A model generated the notes under the pieces. That model was not told where the DNA came from and ran no database searches. It saw nothing but the letters and a program-made list of their open reading frames with translations. Shown piece after piece: positions 17,011 through 25,593 of a stretch of DNA of 50,099 nt. This DNA is from CAZDAW01 sp964503685. Its GTDB lineage: Bacteria; Chloroflexota; Anaerolineae; Anaerolineales; Anaerolineaceae. Each line of letters starts with the position of its first letter. The stretch's first letter is position 1. Position numbers and translations under genes: made by a program. The DNA lies in the NCBI GenBank assembly GCA_964503685.1, contig CAZDAW010000012.1, positions 1-50,099 on the forward strand, in the 5' to 3' direction.

Positions 17011-20000
17011 AAGACGATGAACATCCAGTACAATCGTTGTGGCTGGATATTTGCGCCATCGGATTGCTTCTATTCCTGGTTGGCGACATTGCTCTGGCTT
17101 TCGCTCTTCCCTGGTTGAAAGTACACGGCCCCCAAAACCAGGCGCTGGAACGTTATGCGCCGCTCACTGATGGTCAATCAAGGCTGTACGTCAAATACAC
17201 CCCCGATAATCGGATCGCATACTGGCAAAGTCAGAATATCGTGCGCCTGCTCAGCGGGCGCGCCCTGACCACCGACCTCAGCAAGAGCCAGTATGATGTA
17301 CTGCGAGACTTTCTTCAACAACCTGATGCAACGAGTCTCTCGCAAGATGAATTCGTCAACCGTCTGAATCAATATGCCCTGTTTTTCGATAATATCAGGG
17401 AGCTTTACCCGGACGGACAAACCGCAAATTATCGCAATCTCATCCTGCGTACACAAAATGGCGACTTCACCGTCAGCATTTCTAATCCCGCTGCGGGAAC
17501 GGAATGGACGTTCGAACCGCCCTTGCAAACATCAGGGGCGCGCCTCAAGCCAGGGGAGACCTGGCAAAGTAAAGGGATTTTTAATCATACCCTCGAATAT
17601 CAAAGCCAGGGTAAAGTCTTGCAAACAAGCCAGTTCAACAGCCCGCTGGGCAAATTCTCAGACTGCATCGAAGTAGAAACAAAGCTATCGTTTTCACAAG
17701 GCAACGATATCCTTCAGACACAAATTACCAATGACTGGTATTGCGCGGGATTCGGGCTGGTTACACACGAAATCATCGATGACAGGGGGGAGTTAGTCTC
17801 ATACGGAGAAGTTGTGGGTAGTAATCGTTCACCAGAGCAGGCCGCCGCCGAATGGAAACCTTTACCGGCCTTACCGACCTTTCAAACTGTCATTCAAACA
17901 CCAGCCAACTCAGAGCAAGTTGCGCACCTCGAATGGCAGCTATCTCGCGTGGGACGAAGCCGGAATGCCGACAACCCCAGCGAAAGCACACTTTCACCCA
18001 CATGGATTCCCACAGTTCCACCGCTTCTCCTGACGGCCAGTTATGGAAGCGACCTGATCGCCTTCGATGCCCAGGATGCCAGCGGGAAAGTAGCGTGGCG
18101 TTTTCACACCGCAGGTACGATCTACGGGAAGCCAGCGTATGATGCACAGCGCAGACAAATTTACTTTGGCTCCAGTGATAAACGGCTGTATGCATTGGAC
18201 GAGCGGGGATTATTCCTGTGGTCTTTTGAAACGGGCGACAATATCGTTTCTCGGCCAGCCATCTATCAGGACAGAGTAATTTTCGGAAGTGAAGACCGGT
18301 CGATCTACGCCCTGAACGCAGCCGACGGAGCCTTGATCTGGCAGCAAACCGCCGGCGGCGCAGTCATTGCCTCGCCAGCTCTGGCAGGAAAAAGCGTCAT
18401 TATCGCTTCGGATGACGGCGGGGTTTATAACTTTGATGCAGCCACCGGTGAGAAGAAATGGCTGTTCACCACAAATGAAGCCATTGAAGCGCCGGTTGTT
18501 GTTTCCGGAGAAACAGCTTTCGTCGCCAGCCGGGACGCCTGTGTATATGCCATCGATACCATCACAGGCAAAGAGTTATGGAAAAGCACCCTTGGACGGA
18601 TACTGCGCACTGCGCCGGCTGTGGGGGAAGAGGCAGTTTATGTTATCGATGAAAATGGGTATCTGACGGCTCTCGACCGACAGAATGGCAAGCAGCTATG
18701 GTTTAACTTCGAAGCAGTTTACCAGGGCGCGCCGCTGCTCATTGATAATGCACTTCTGGTAACAGATGATCAAGGTTTAATTTACCGGATTAATGCCCTG
18801 GGGAAACGAGAAAGATCATGGGCGATACCGGCAATCCAATCCGATGAAGACCGTCCCGATTTTCGGCTGGGAATGACAGCCGGCGGGGGCGCAGCCTGGG
18901 CCACCGATTCTTCAGGCGATACCTGGCGACTCGGCCCGGCATTAACCAGGCCACGCCCGCTCAATCTGAAATGGATGATGTCAATGGGAGATCAGGTATT
19001 CAAGCAATATGCAACGTATGCACCACTCGCCAAATATGATGAGCAGGCTATCCTTGTCGATTCAGCGGGAACGATCTATCAATTAGATCCAGAAAACGGC
19101 CAAACCGTTGCCCTGGGTTCATTGCCCGATTTCAACGCCACTGTTCGTATGCAACCTGTAACCAGCGGACAAAACCTGGTCGTTACCACCCGCGATGCCC
19201 TCTATGCACTGTCACTGCCAGAAGCAAGTTTGCGCTGGAAATATCAGGTGGAGGGCAGCAGTGTATTCCCGGCAGTGATCAGCGATCAAACCGTACTCTG
19301 GGTAACCCAATCGGAGTTTGACAACACAGGTATGGCAAACGGGACACTGCATGCGCTTGATCTCGAATCCGGGAAGCTGGTCTGGCAAACGAATTTAGGA
19401 AAAGTTACCCAGGCAGGAAACGTTCTGACAAACGGCGCAGCCGTTTACACAAACACCCCCCCCGCTGCCTTTGACCTGGCAACCGGCAGGATACTCTGGA
19501 AAAGTCCAGAGGAGATCACCGGCTTTGGAGGAGCAACCTTAAGTTCTGATGGGGAAGTTCTCTTCAGCGTGATCAACACAGGTGATCTAAACCAGTATCG
19601 CGCAGCAGCCTTCCATACAGGCGACGGCAGTTTGTTATGGCAGACCGAGCCGATCATCGAAAACGCCAGCATTTTTGAAAAGCTTTGGCTTTCGAATGAC
19701 ACGCTGATCATCCCCACCCTGAACGGTACAGGGGATATTCTGGGTCTAGACGCCGGAAACGGCATTTTACGCTGGTCGTACACGCCTGAAGAAGCGCGTT
19801 TTGGCTCCATCGCCGCCGATGACCAAAACATCTGGCTGGCGCTCCAATCCGGGCAGACTATTGCCTTGAATCCCATGGATGGACAGATCAATGCGCGTTA
19901 TGGCGATACACTGGGCAATCTGAGCAAATATCACTACTTCCAGCCCCCGGCAATCATTAACCAGACTGTGATCTTTTCATTAGGATGGCATCTGCCCGCT

Positions 20001-20036
20001 TATGCGATGTCCGAACAAGGTCAACTGAGTCCATGA
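17007..20036 (+). CDS. Membrane-anchored PQQ-type beta-propeller protein
   Basis: 1009 aa. One transmembrane helix (about 11-37) is followed by an extracytoplasmic region of about 300 residues of no recognised family. Many PQQ-like repeats follow (about 340-1000), with the motif family I-Y-A-L-N-A-A-D-G-A-L-I-W, V-Y-N-F-D-A-A-T-G-E-K-K-W and V-Y-A-I-D-T-I-T-G-K-E-L-W. Such repeats form one or two 7-8-bladed propellers. No catalytic signature of quinoprotein dehydrogenases is seen, so it is likely a scaffold or binding protein, as BamB is. It is coupled to the DUF1786 gene upstream and lies 34 bp before a large membrane-protein gene. Substrate and partner unknown. Confidence 0.87.
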   Translation: MKDDEHPVQSLWLDICAIGLLLFLVGDIALAFALPWLKVHGPQNQALERYAPLTDGQSRLYVKYTPDNRIAYWQSQNIVRLLSGRALTTDLSKSQYDVLRDFLQQPDATSLSQDEFVNRLNQYALFFDNIRELYPDGQTANYRNLILRTQNGDFTVSISNPAAGTEWTFEPPLQTSGARLKPGETWQSKGIFNHTLEYQSQGKVLQTSQFNSPLGKFSDCIEVETKLSFSQGNDILQTQITNDWYCAGFGLVTHEIIDDRGELVSYGEVVGSNRSPEQAAAEWKPLPALPTFQTVIQTPANSEQVAHLEWQLSRVGRSRNADNPSESTLSPTWIPTVPPLLLTASYGSDLIAFDAQDASGKVAWRFHTAGTIYGKPAYDAQRRQIYFGSSDKRLYALDERGLFLWSFETGDNIVSRPAIYQDRVIFGSEDRSIYALNAADGALIWQQTAGGAVIASPALAGKSVIIASDDGGVYNFDAATGEKKWLFTTNEAIEAPVVVSGETAFVASRDACVYAIDTITGKELWKSTLGRILRTAPAVGEEAVYVIDENGYLTALDRQNGKQLWFNFEAVYQGAPLLIDNALLVTDDQGLIYRINALGKRERSWAIPAIQSDEDRPDFRLGMTAGGGAAWATDSSGDTWRLGPALTRPRPLNLKWMMSMGDQVFKQYATYAPLAKYDEQAILVDSAGTIYQLDPENGQTVALGSLPDFNATVRMQPVTSGQNLVVTTRDALYALSLPEASLRWKYQVEGSSVFPAVISDQTVLWVTQSEFDNTGMANGTLHALDLESGKLVWQTNLGKVTQAGNVLTNGAAVYTNTPPAAFDLATGRILWKSPEEITGFGGATLSSDGEVLFSVINTGDLNQYRAAAFHTGDGSLLWQTEPIIENASIFEKLWLSNDTLIIPTLNGTGDILGLDAGNGILRWSYTPEEARFGSIAADDQNIWLALQSGQTIALNPMDGQINARYGDTLGNLSKYHYFQPPAIINQTVIFSLGWHLPAYAMSEQGQLSP

Positions 20037-20070
20037 ACGAATACACAAACCTCAAATGGAGTTCAATCTG

Positions 20071-21960
20071 ATGAACGCCCCCACCCAAAGGGCGCGCCCA
20101 AGCCGATACACACTGGCTGCTTTGTTCGGGTTGCTGTGGTCCATTTCGGCCGGCGCTTTACGCGATTTCGTCTGGAAAGATCTGCGCGAAGGAATGATGA
20201 GTCTGCGCGGATTATCACGGGCAACGCGCAGCCTGATCTGGCTGGGATTCGGGTTATTGGTAGTTATGGTAGGCGCATTATTGTTTAACGATTATTTTCG
20301 CTCACAATCCGAATTGATTCCTCTGCCCAACTCAAGCCTCTATGCTGCTGGAAGAGGGATGCTGCTGCCGACCGGCCTGCTGCCACTCACATTATTCATC
20401 ATCGCCGTCGCCTGGAGCTTTGCGTTGGCCGGCGCGCTTCACAGCCACCCAATTGCCAGACTGGTCATCCTCCTTCTTTACATTTTGATCGCTATACGTC
20501 AGGTAGAGGGGATGCTGGCAAACGTTTCAGCCGGCTTTACCGGTGCAACAGACCTGTTAAAATTAGCCTTTACACTGCTGGGCATCCTGCTGATCATTCT
20601 CACGTTCATCATTCGCTGGAAAACCCAACCCAGCCCGGCAACCGAATTTGCGGTCATACTGGTTTGCGTTTCCGCCACTTTCGCCATCGCCCAGATCGAT
20701 TACGTAACTGATTTACGCGTTCTGGCAACTCCCCTGGGATTGGCAAATCTGCAACTGGATATTCAGGATTTGAGCTTTATGGCGATTCCCCTGCTGCTGT
20801 ATCTCGGCATCGATATTGCCAATTTCACCCGTCAGGCAGCCCACTGGGTAGCCGAAGTGCTTACCAGGCGCATGCCGCGGCTGGCGCCGGCTATCGCCTT
20901 TATAATCCTGGCTACCTGGCGGATGTATTCCATTACCGGGGAATTCATCGAGCGAATCCAGAGAAGCAGTCTTCAAGCCCAAGTACTTGAATATGCAGGG
21001 GCGCTTGGGGAAATTGTCTGTGTCTTTTTGATGTGGTGGATTCTCAATCGGATACAGAAGAACAAGATTGTTGTTTGGAATACGGATTCTAAAATCATTG
21101 CCGATGAAGCTGGAAAATACGTCATGCCGTTGATTGTTGTGGTTATTTTCCTGGATCTGATTAATTTTTTCATCAACACGGTCGCCGCAGCTTTTCCACT
21201 TTCCGATTTTGTTTATCCAATACTAAAGGCTTCAATCCTCCTGAATAAAGTCTCTCCCGTGTGGGGGTTGATCGTCAGCGGATTGGCGGTGATTGCAGCA
21301 ATCTGGCTCATCCGTCGGAACAAATCCACGCTGGCGCTTTACCTGGGTATATTCGGCCTTGTACACCTATGGTGGGAAATTACCAGTCCGGGACAATTGT
21401 TGAGTAATCTATACTGGCGCGGGTCGCAGCCGGTTGATTTCTGGTGGACGCTGTTATTTATATTTATGGGTATTGTCCTCTCAATCCGCCGGCGCTTTGA
21501 CCAAACAAACGCCGGGAAGTGTGTTTTCTTGATCTTAATTACACAACTGTTCCATCAAACCGATTTCATTTCCAGTCCCTTTAGCCCATTTTTGGGATTC
21601 GCCGGAGTTGGGTTCATTGCATTTGGCATCATCTGGGATGCATTGAGCAGCGGCGCATGGGCGAATCAGGATACACGCGCTTTACCTCGCGTCAGTCGCA
21701 TCTTCTTATACCTGGGATATATCCTGCTGACTGTAACCATCGTCAACTGGGCATTAAGCACCCACGATCTCACGTCGCTCAAACAATACACCGGTGATAT
21801 AGCCATGGTCGGATTCCTTCGTTACGGGCGGCCATTGATCTACACCATCTTCGCCATTACCCTGGCAAAAATTTTTAAAAGTGACAAGGGAAAAACAATG
21901 ATGTCAATCAAAACAAATGATCCGCTCTTTACAAACGAGCAGGTAAAATTCAAACCGTAA
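20071..21960 (+). CDS. Polytopic membrane protein of unknown function
   Basis: 629 aa from the ATG at 20071, which has GGAG at 20058-20061; the ATG at 20056 overlaps that SD and is less likely. About 14-16 hydrophobic segments fill the whole protein, with short charged loops. No transporter, glycosyltransferase or enzyme motif that I know is visible. It is the last gene of an apparent operon with the DUF1786 protein and the beta-propeller protein. A membrane complex formed with the latter is a guess. Confidence 0.75.
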   Translation: MNAPTQRARPSRYTLAALFGLLWSISAGALRDFVWKDLREGMMSLRGLSRATRSLIWLGFGLLVVMVGALLFNDYFRSQSELIPLPNSSLYAAGRGMLLPTGLLPLTLFIIAVAWSFALAGALHSHPIARLVILLLYILIAIRQVEGMLANVSAGFTGATDLLKLAFTLLGILLIILTFIIRWKTQPSPATEFAVILVCVSATFAIAQIDYVTDLRVLATPLGLANLQLDIQDLSFMAIPLLLYLGIDIANFTRQAAHWVAEVLTRRMPRLAPAIAFIILATWRMYSITGEFIERIQRSSLQAQVLEYAGALGEIVCVFLMWWILNRIQKNKIVVWNTDSKIIADEAGKYVMPLIVVVIFLDLINFFINTVAAAFPLSDFVYPILKASILLNKVSPVWGLIVSGLAVIAAIWLIRRNKSTLALYLGIFGLVHLWWEITSPGQLLSNLYWRGSQPVDFWWTLLFIFMGIVLSIRRRFDQTNAGKCVFLILITQLFHQTDFISSPFSPFLGFAGVGFIAFGIIWDALSSGAWANQDTRALPRVSRIFLYLGYILLTVTIVNWALSTHDLTSLKQYTGDIAMVGFLRYGRPLIYTIFAITLAKIFKSDKGKTMMSIKTNDPLFTNEQVKFKP

Positions 21961-22025
21961 GGATTCAACTTGTCCGATGGCAATAAAGTGATGATGAACG
22001 ATATGAGATAATAGTCACTCAAAAT

Positions 22026-22054
22026 TTGACGATTTTCATCACCTCTGGTAGAAT
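22026..22054 (+). promoter_or_regulatory. Sigma70-type promoter of rplI
   Basis: TTGACG (22026-22031), a 17-bp spacer, and TAGAAT (22049-22054). The start point would be near 22061, at the base of the leader hairpin. Confidence 0.82.
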
Positions 22055-22060
22055 CTCATA

Positions 22061-22088
22061 ACCGGAGCGTTGTACCCTTCGCTCCGGT
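22061..22088 (+). promoter_or_regulatory. Leader hairpin of rplI
   Basis: ACCGGAGCG (22061-22069) pairs with CGCTCCGGT (22080-22088) around a 10-nt loop. It sits at the predicted 5' end of the transcript, about 40 nt before the L9 start. It could stabilise the mRNA or bind a ribosomal protein. No U-tract follows it. Confidence 0.55.
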
Positions 22089-22129
22089 ATATTATGACAA
22101 ATCAAGTTAATGAAAGGGCTTGAATAGAA

Positions 22130-22672
22130 ATGAAAGTACTGTTAATCAAAGATGTTTTCAAACTTGGGCGAGCCGGCGACGTCAAGAAAGTTGCCGACGG
22201 TTACGGTCGCAACTATTTGTTGCCCCAAGGATTTGCCGTTCTGGCGACGGCTGGCGCGTTGAAAAAGGTTGAGCAGATCCGCGCCCAGGCAAATGCCCGG
22301 CGCAATCTTCTAAATGAGGAAATGGGTGGTGTTGCCGAAAGTCTAAAAGACATCGTATTAACTTTCTCGGTAAAAGCTGGCGAAACCGGTAAGCTCTATG
22401 GTTCTATCACTTCACAGATGATTGCCGATGCCATCAAAGAAAAGACCCAGATCGAAATCGACCGCCGGCAGGTTGAAGCTGAACCCATCCGCGTACTGGG
22501 CGAGCATAAAGCCCACATCCGTCTGACAATTGACTTGATTCCTGAAATCAAAATCATTGTTCTGCGTGAGGGCGAGGCAGTCAAGGAAACCGCAGCCAAA
22601 CCAGCCAAGGGAAAAGAAGCAGCGACCCAACCCGCTGAAGAACCCAAAGTTGAGGAACCTGCGGCTGAATAA
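22130..22672 (+). CDS. rplI: 50S ribosomal protein L9
   Basis: 180 aa. The N-terminal rRNA-binding domain begins M-K-V-L-L-I-K-D-V and contains D-G-Y-G-R-N-Y-L-L-P-Q-G-F-A, the L9 signature. The connecting helix (about 40-75) and C-terminal domain (about 76-150; G-K-L-Y-G-S-I-T) follow. A charged A/K/E/P-rich tail of about 30 residues makes it longer than E. coli L9 (149 aa). It stands alone with its own promoter and terminator, and not in an rpsF-ssb-rpsR cluster. Confidence 0.98.
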   Translation: MKVLLIKDVFKLGRAGDVKKVADGYGRNYLLPQGFAVLATAGALKKVEQIRAQANARRNLLNEEMGGVAESLKDIVLTFSVKAGETGKLYGSITSQMIADAIKEKTQIEIDRRQVEAEPIRVLGEHKAHIRLTIDLIPEIKIIVLREGEAVKETAAKPAKGKEAATQPAEEPKVEEPAAE

Positions 22673-22718
22673 TCAAATTATTTCATTAAACAAAATAAAC
22701 AGCCAGAGCACTTTACTG

Positions 22719-22762
22719 ACCGGCCTGAACTCAGCCCTGCGCTGGCAGGCCGGTGGTTTTTT
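22719..22762 (+). terminator. Intrinsic terminator of rplI
   Basis: ACCGGCCTG (22719-22727) pairs with CAGGCCGGT (22746-22754), and GGTTTTTT follows at 22755-22762. Confidence 0.9.
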
Positions 22763-22779
22763 ATAAGACTGGATGGCCA

Positions 22780-24246
22780 ATGAGCGAGTCAGTTGGTGAA
22801 CAACTCAGGAAGGCCCGCTTGAAACAGGGCCTGACAATTGAGGAAGCAGCAGAAGCGACGCATATCCGAAGTCATTATTTGCAAGCGCTGGAAACAGACG
22901 ATTACAAGTCCATGCCCAGCGTTGCCCAGGGGCGTGGCTTTTTGCGGTTATATGCAAATTTTCTGGATCTGGACGCCCGACCTTTGATCGAAGCTCTGGG
23001 AGGCGTCAAGGAACAGTCTATTCCAATCGAAACTGCTGCGCCTGAGCCTCTTTCCCCAACTATTTACTCACAAACTGATGCAACTACCCGACAAATAACA
23101 GTCGAGCCTTTGCCTGCAAGTGAAGCTGCTTCGTACTCCAAACCCGGCGAAAAACCTGCCGGAGAGGTTGTTCCCTCCACAGAGCGACAACCATTACCCA
23201 TCTGGACTGATCATTTTATCAAAATTGGCGAAAAATTGCGCCAACAGAGAGAATTCCTGGGCCTGACGCTCGATGATATCGAACATTACACGCACATCCG
23301 TGAGCGTTACCTGCAGGCTCTTGAAAACGGCCAACTGGATGATTTGCCTTCACCGGTGCAGGCCAGAGGGATGTTGAATAATTATGCCCGCTTCTTAAAT
23401 CTCGATTCGGATGAAATGCTGTTGCGTTTTGCAGATGGTTTGCAGGCTCGACTGGCAGAACGTAAAAAACTTCAAGAACAATCTGCTCCACCCGTAAAAA
23501 TTTCGGTTCCAAAGACTCCGACCATAAAACATTTCATCAGCGGAGATATGATCTTTGCCGGCAGTTTCATCATACTGGTCATTGTTCTCATATTCTGGGG
23601 CATTTTCCAGATCGTCCGCTCACAAAATCGGCCAGAAGAACAGCCCACTGCCCCGGCCATTGCGGACGTTTTACTCGCCACGCCATCGATTTCTGTGGAA
23701 GTTACAGCCTCCATTGAACCTGCAACGACCAGTCGGGTCGCCCTTGACCCTGGTTTGAACCCAACACCGATCACCCCGCTAGCCACAAATGCCGACACAG
23801 CCGGCATCCTGGCCACAGGCGACGCTACCCTGATCCCCAATCAGAATGCGCCGGTTCAGGTATATATCATCGCCAGGCAGCGAACATGGATGAAAGTGGT
23901 CGCTGATAGAAAAGAGGTTTTTAACGGCCGGGTGATTACAGGCAATGCCTACCCCTTCTCGGCTACCGAACAGATTGAAGTTGTCACCGGCGACGGTGCG
24001 GCCTTACAGGTTTTTTACAATCAGGAAGATTTGGGAACGTTGGGACTTTATGGGCAGGTTGTCAACCGTATCTACACCGCCGAAGGCGTTTTGAATCCCA
24101 CGCCGACGGTCACACCCACTTATACCATCACGCCCAGACCCAGCGCCACGCCGGTACCTTCAGCCACGCCGCGCAACACACAAACACCTGCACCTACTGC
24201 AACGCCGCGAAACACGCCTACAAATCAAACAACCACTGGACAATAA
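22780..24246 (+). CDS. RodZ-like protein with duplicated HTH domain
   Basis: 488 aa from the ATG at 22780; the GTG at 22753 lies inside the rplI terminator and is rejected. Two HTH domains of the RodZ type are present, about residues 4-72 (G-E-Q-L-R-K-A-R-L-K-Q-G-L-T) and 148-226 (G-E-K-L-R-Q-Q-R-E-F-L-G-L-T), joined by a Pro-rich linker. One transmembrane helix (about 257-279) follows, then a DUF4115-type outer domain (about 365-440) and a Thr/Pro tail. RodZ links the MreB cytoskeleton to cell-wall synthesis and has one HTH. The duplication is unusual. A role in cell shape is likely but not proven. Confidence 0.87.
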   Translation: MSESVGEQLRKARLKQGLTIEEAAEATHIRSHYLQALETDDYKSMPSVAQGRGFLRLYANFLDLDARPLIEALGGVKEQSIPIETAAPEPLSPTIYSQTDATTRQITVEPLPASEAASYSKPGEKPAGEVVPSTERQPLPIWTDHFIKIGEKLRQQREFLGLTLDDIEHYTHIRERYLQALENGQLDDLPSPVQARGMLNNYARFLNLDSDEMLLRFADGLQARLAERKKLQEQSAPPVKISVPKTPTIKHFISGDMIFAGSFIILVIVLIFWGIFQIVRSQNRPEEQPTAPAIADVLLATPSISVEVTASIEPATTSRVALDPGLNPTPITPLATNADTAGILATGDATLIPNQNAPVQVYIIARQRTWMKVVADRKEVFNGRVITGNAYPFSATEQIEVVTGDGAALQVFYNQEDLGTLGLYGQVVNRIYTAEGVLNPTPTVTPTYTITPRPSATPVPSATPRNTQTPAPTATPRNTPTNQTTTGQ

Positions 24247-24263
24247 CCCGGTTAAAGCAAAGA

Positions 24264-25592
24264 ATGAGCAAAAAAGTCTTTCATATTGTCTCATTAGGCT
24301 GCGCCAAAAATACGGTTGATTCTGACGCCATGGCGCAATTGCTGGCTGAAGCGGGCTATAAGGCGACGGATCGCCCAACGAAAGCCGACATCATCATCGT
24401 CAATACCTGTGGTTTTATCGGGCCAGCCAGAGAAGAATCGCTGCAAGTGCTGGGAGAATTTGCACAAAAAAAACGCCAGGGGCAGCGATTGATCGCCGCG
24501 GGGTGCATGACACAACGCTATGGCAGCGAAGTCGTTCGACAAGTTCCAGGTATTGACGGTATACTGGGGACGCGCCGCTGGATGGACATCGTCGAAGTTG
24601 TTAAAAAAACAGCCAGCCGAACTCAATCTGAGCCCCATTATCATCTGCCCGATTCACCAACCATCGGCGTTGATACAAAAGGGGCCATTCAGGCAACTAT
24701 TCAGGGCGGCAGCGCTTATTTGAAAATTGCCGACGGCTGCCGACGCCCCTGCGCTTTCTGCGCCATTCCACTGATAAAGGGGACAACGATCAGCCGTCCC
24801 ACCGAGGATATCCTGCAAGATGCAAAATTCTTACAGGAACAAGGCGTTCAGGAATTGATCCTGATCGCCCAGGACACAACCGATTACGGACATGACCTTG
24901 GTATCAAAGACGGCCTGGCCCAATTGCTGGAAAAGTTGATCACAGCAGCGCCGGAAATTCCCTGGATTCGAATCATGTACGCTTATCCCGGCTATGTCAC
25001 TGACCGTTTAATTAACATCATGGCCGATCATCCACGCATCTTGCCTTACCTTGATATTCCCTTACAGCACGCCCACCCAGATATATTGCGCCAGATGAAA
25101 CGACCCTCAGATATGGATTGGGTTTACCGCACTCTGGAGAAAATGCGCCAGACGATTCCCGGTCTGGCGTTGCGAACGACATTCATTGTGGGTTACCCGG
25201 GCGAGACCGAGATTGAATTCAAGACTTTGCTCGATTTTATTGCAGCAACCCGTTTCGACCGCGTGGGTGTTTTTCAATTTTCTTACGAACCGGGCACTGC
25301 CAGTGAAGCGCTTGGTGATCCCGTTCCGGCTGATTTAAAACAGGAACGCTGGGAAAAAGTCATGGCATTGCAGGAAAGAATATCATTGGAAAAGAATCTG
25401 GAGCTGGTGGGCAAAAAACTGGATATTCTGATTGAAGGCCGCGATAGCGGGATCAGCGTTGGTCGTTCCTATCGAGACGCGCCGGAAATCGACGGCCTTG
25501 TTATTGTTCAGGGAGAAGCAGAAATCGGGAAAATTGTACCGGCGATGATTGATGGCGCCATGAATTACGACCTGACAGGATGCCTCATATAG
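24264..25592 (+). CDS. rimO: Ribosomal protein S12 methylthiotransferase RimO
   Basis: 442-aa radical-SAM enzyme that adds a methylthio group to an Asp of ribosomal protein S12. The N-terminal UPF0004 domain (S-L-G-C-A-K-N-T-V-D-S-D, N-T-C-G-F-I) supplies three Cys of the auxiliary cluster. The radical-SAM motif is C-R-R-P-C-A-F-C (CxxxCxxC). A TRAM domain occupies about 375-440. The SLGCAKN start separates RimO from MiaB. It lies 17 bp after the RodZ-like gene and 1 bp before the next gene. Confidence 0.96.
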   Translation: MSKKVFHIVSLGCAKNTVDSDAMAQLLAEAGYKATDRPTKADIIIVNTCGFIGPAREESLQVLGEFAQKKRQGQRLIAAGCMTQRYGSEVVRQVPGIDGILGTRRWMDIVEVVKKTASRTQSEPHYHLPDSPTIGVDTKGAIQATIQGGSAYLKIADGCRRPCAFCAIPLIKGTTISRPTEDILQDAKFLQEQGVQELILIAQDTTDYGHDLGIKDGLAQLLEKLITAAPEIPWIRIMYAYPGYVTDRLINIMADHPRILPYLDIPLQHAHPDILRQMKRPSDMDWVYRTLEKMRQTIPGLALRTTFIVGYPGETEIEFKTLLDFIAATRFDRVGVFQFSYEPGTASEALGDPVPADLKQERWEKVMALQERISLEKNLELVGKKLDILIEGRDSGISVGRSYRDAPEIDGLVIVQGEAEIGKIVPAMIDGAMNYDLTGCLI

Positions 25593-25593
25593 A

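Noticed and set aside
24100..24240. Repetitive ACGCC/ACACC stretch at the end of the RodZ-like gene, considered as a repeat array
   Set aside because: It encodes a Thr/Pro/Ala-rich tail in frame. There are no spacer-repeat units, so it is not CRISPR; no CRISPR array is seen anywhere in the window.
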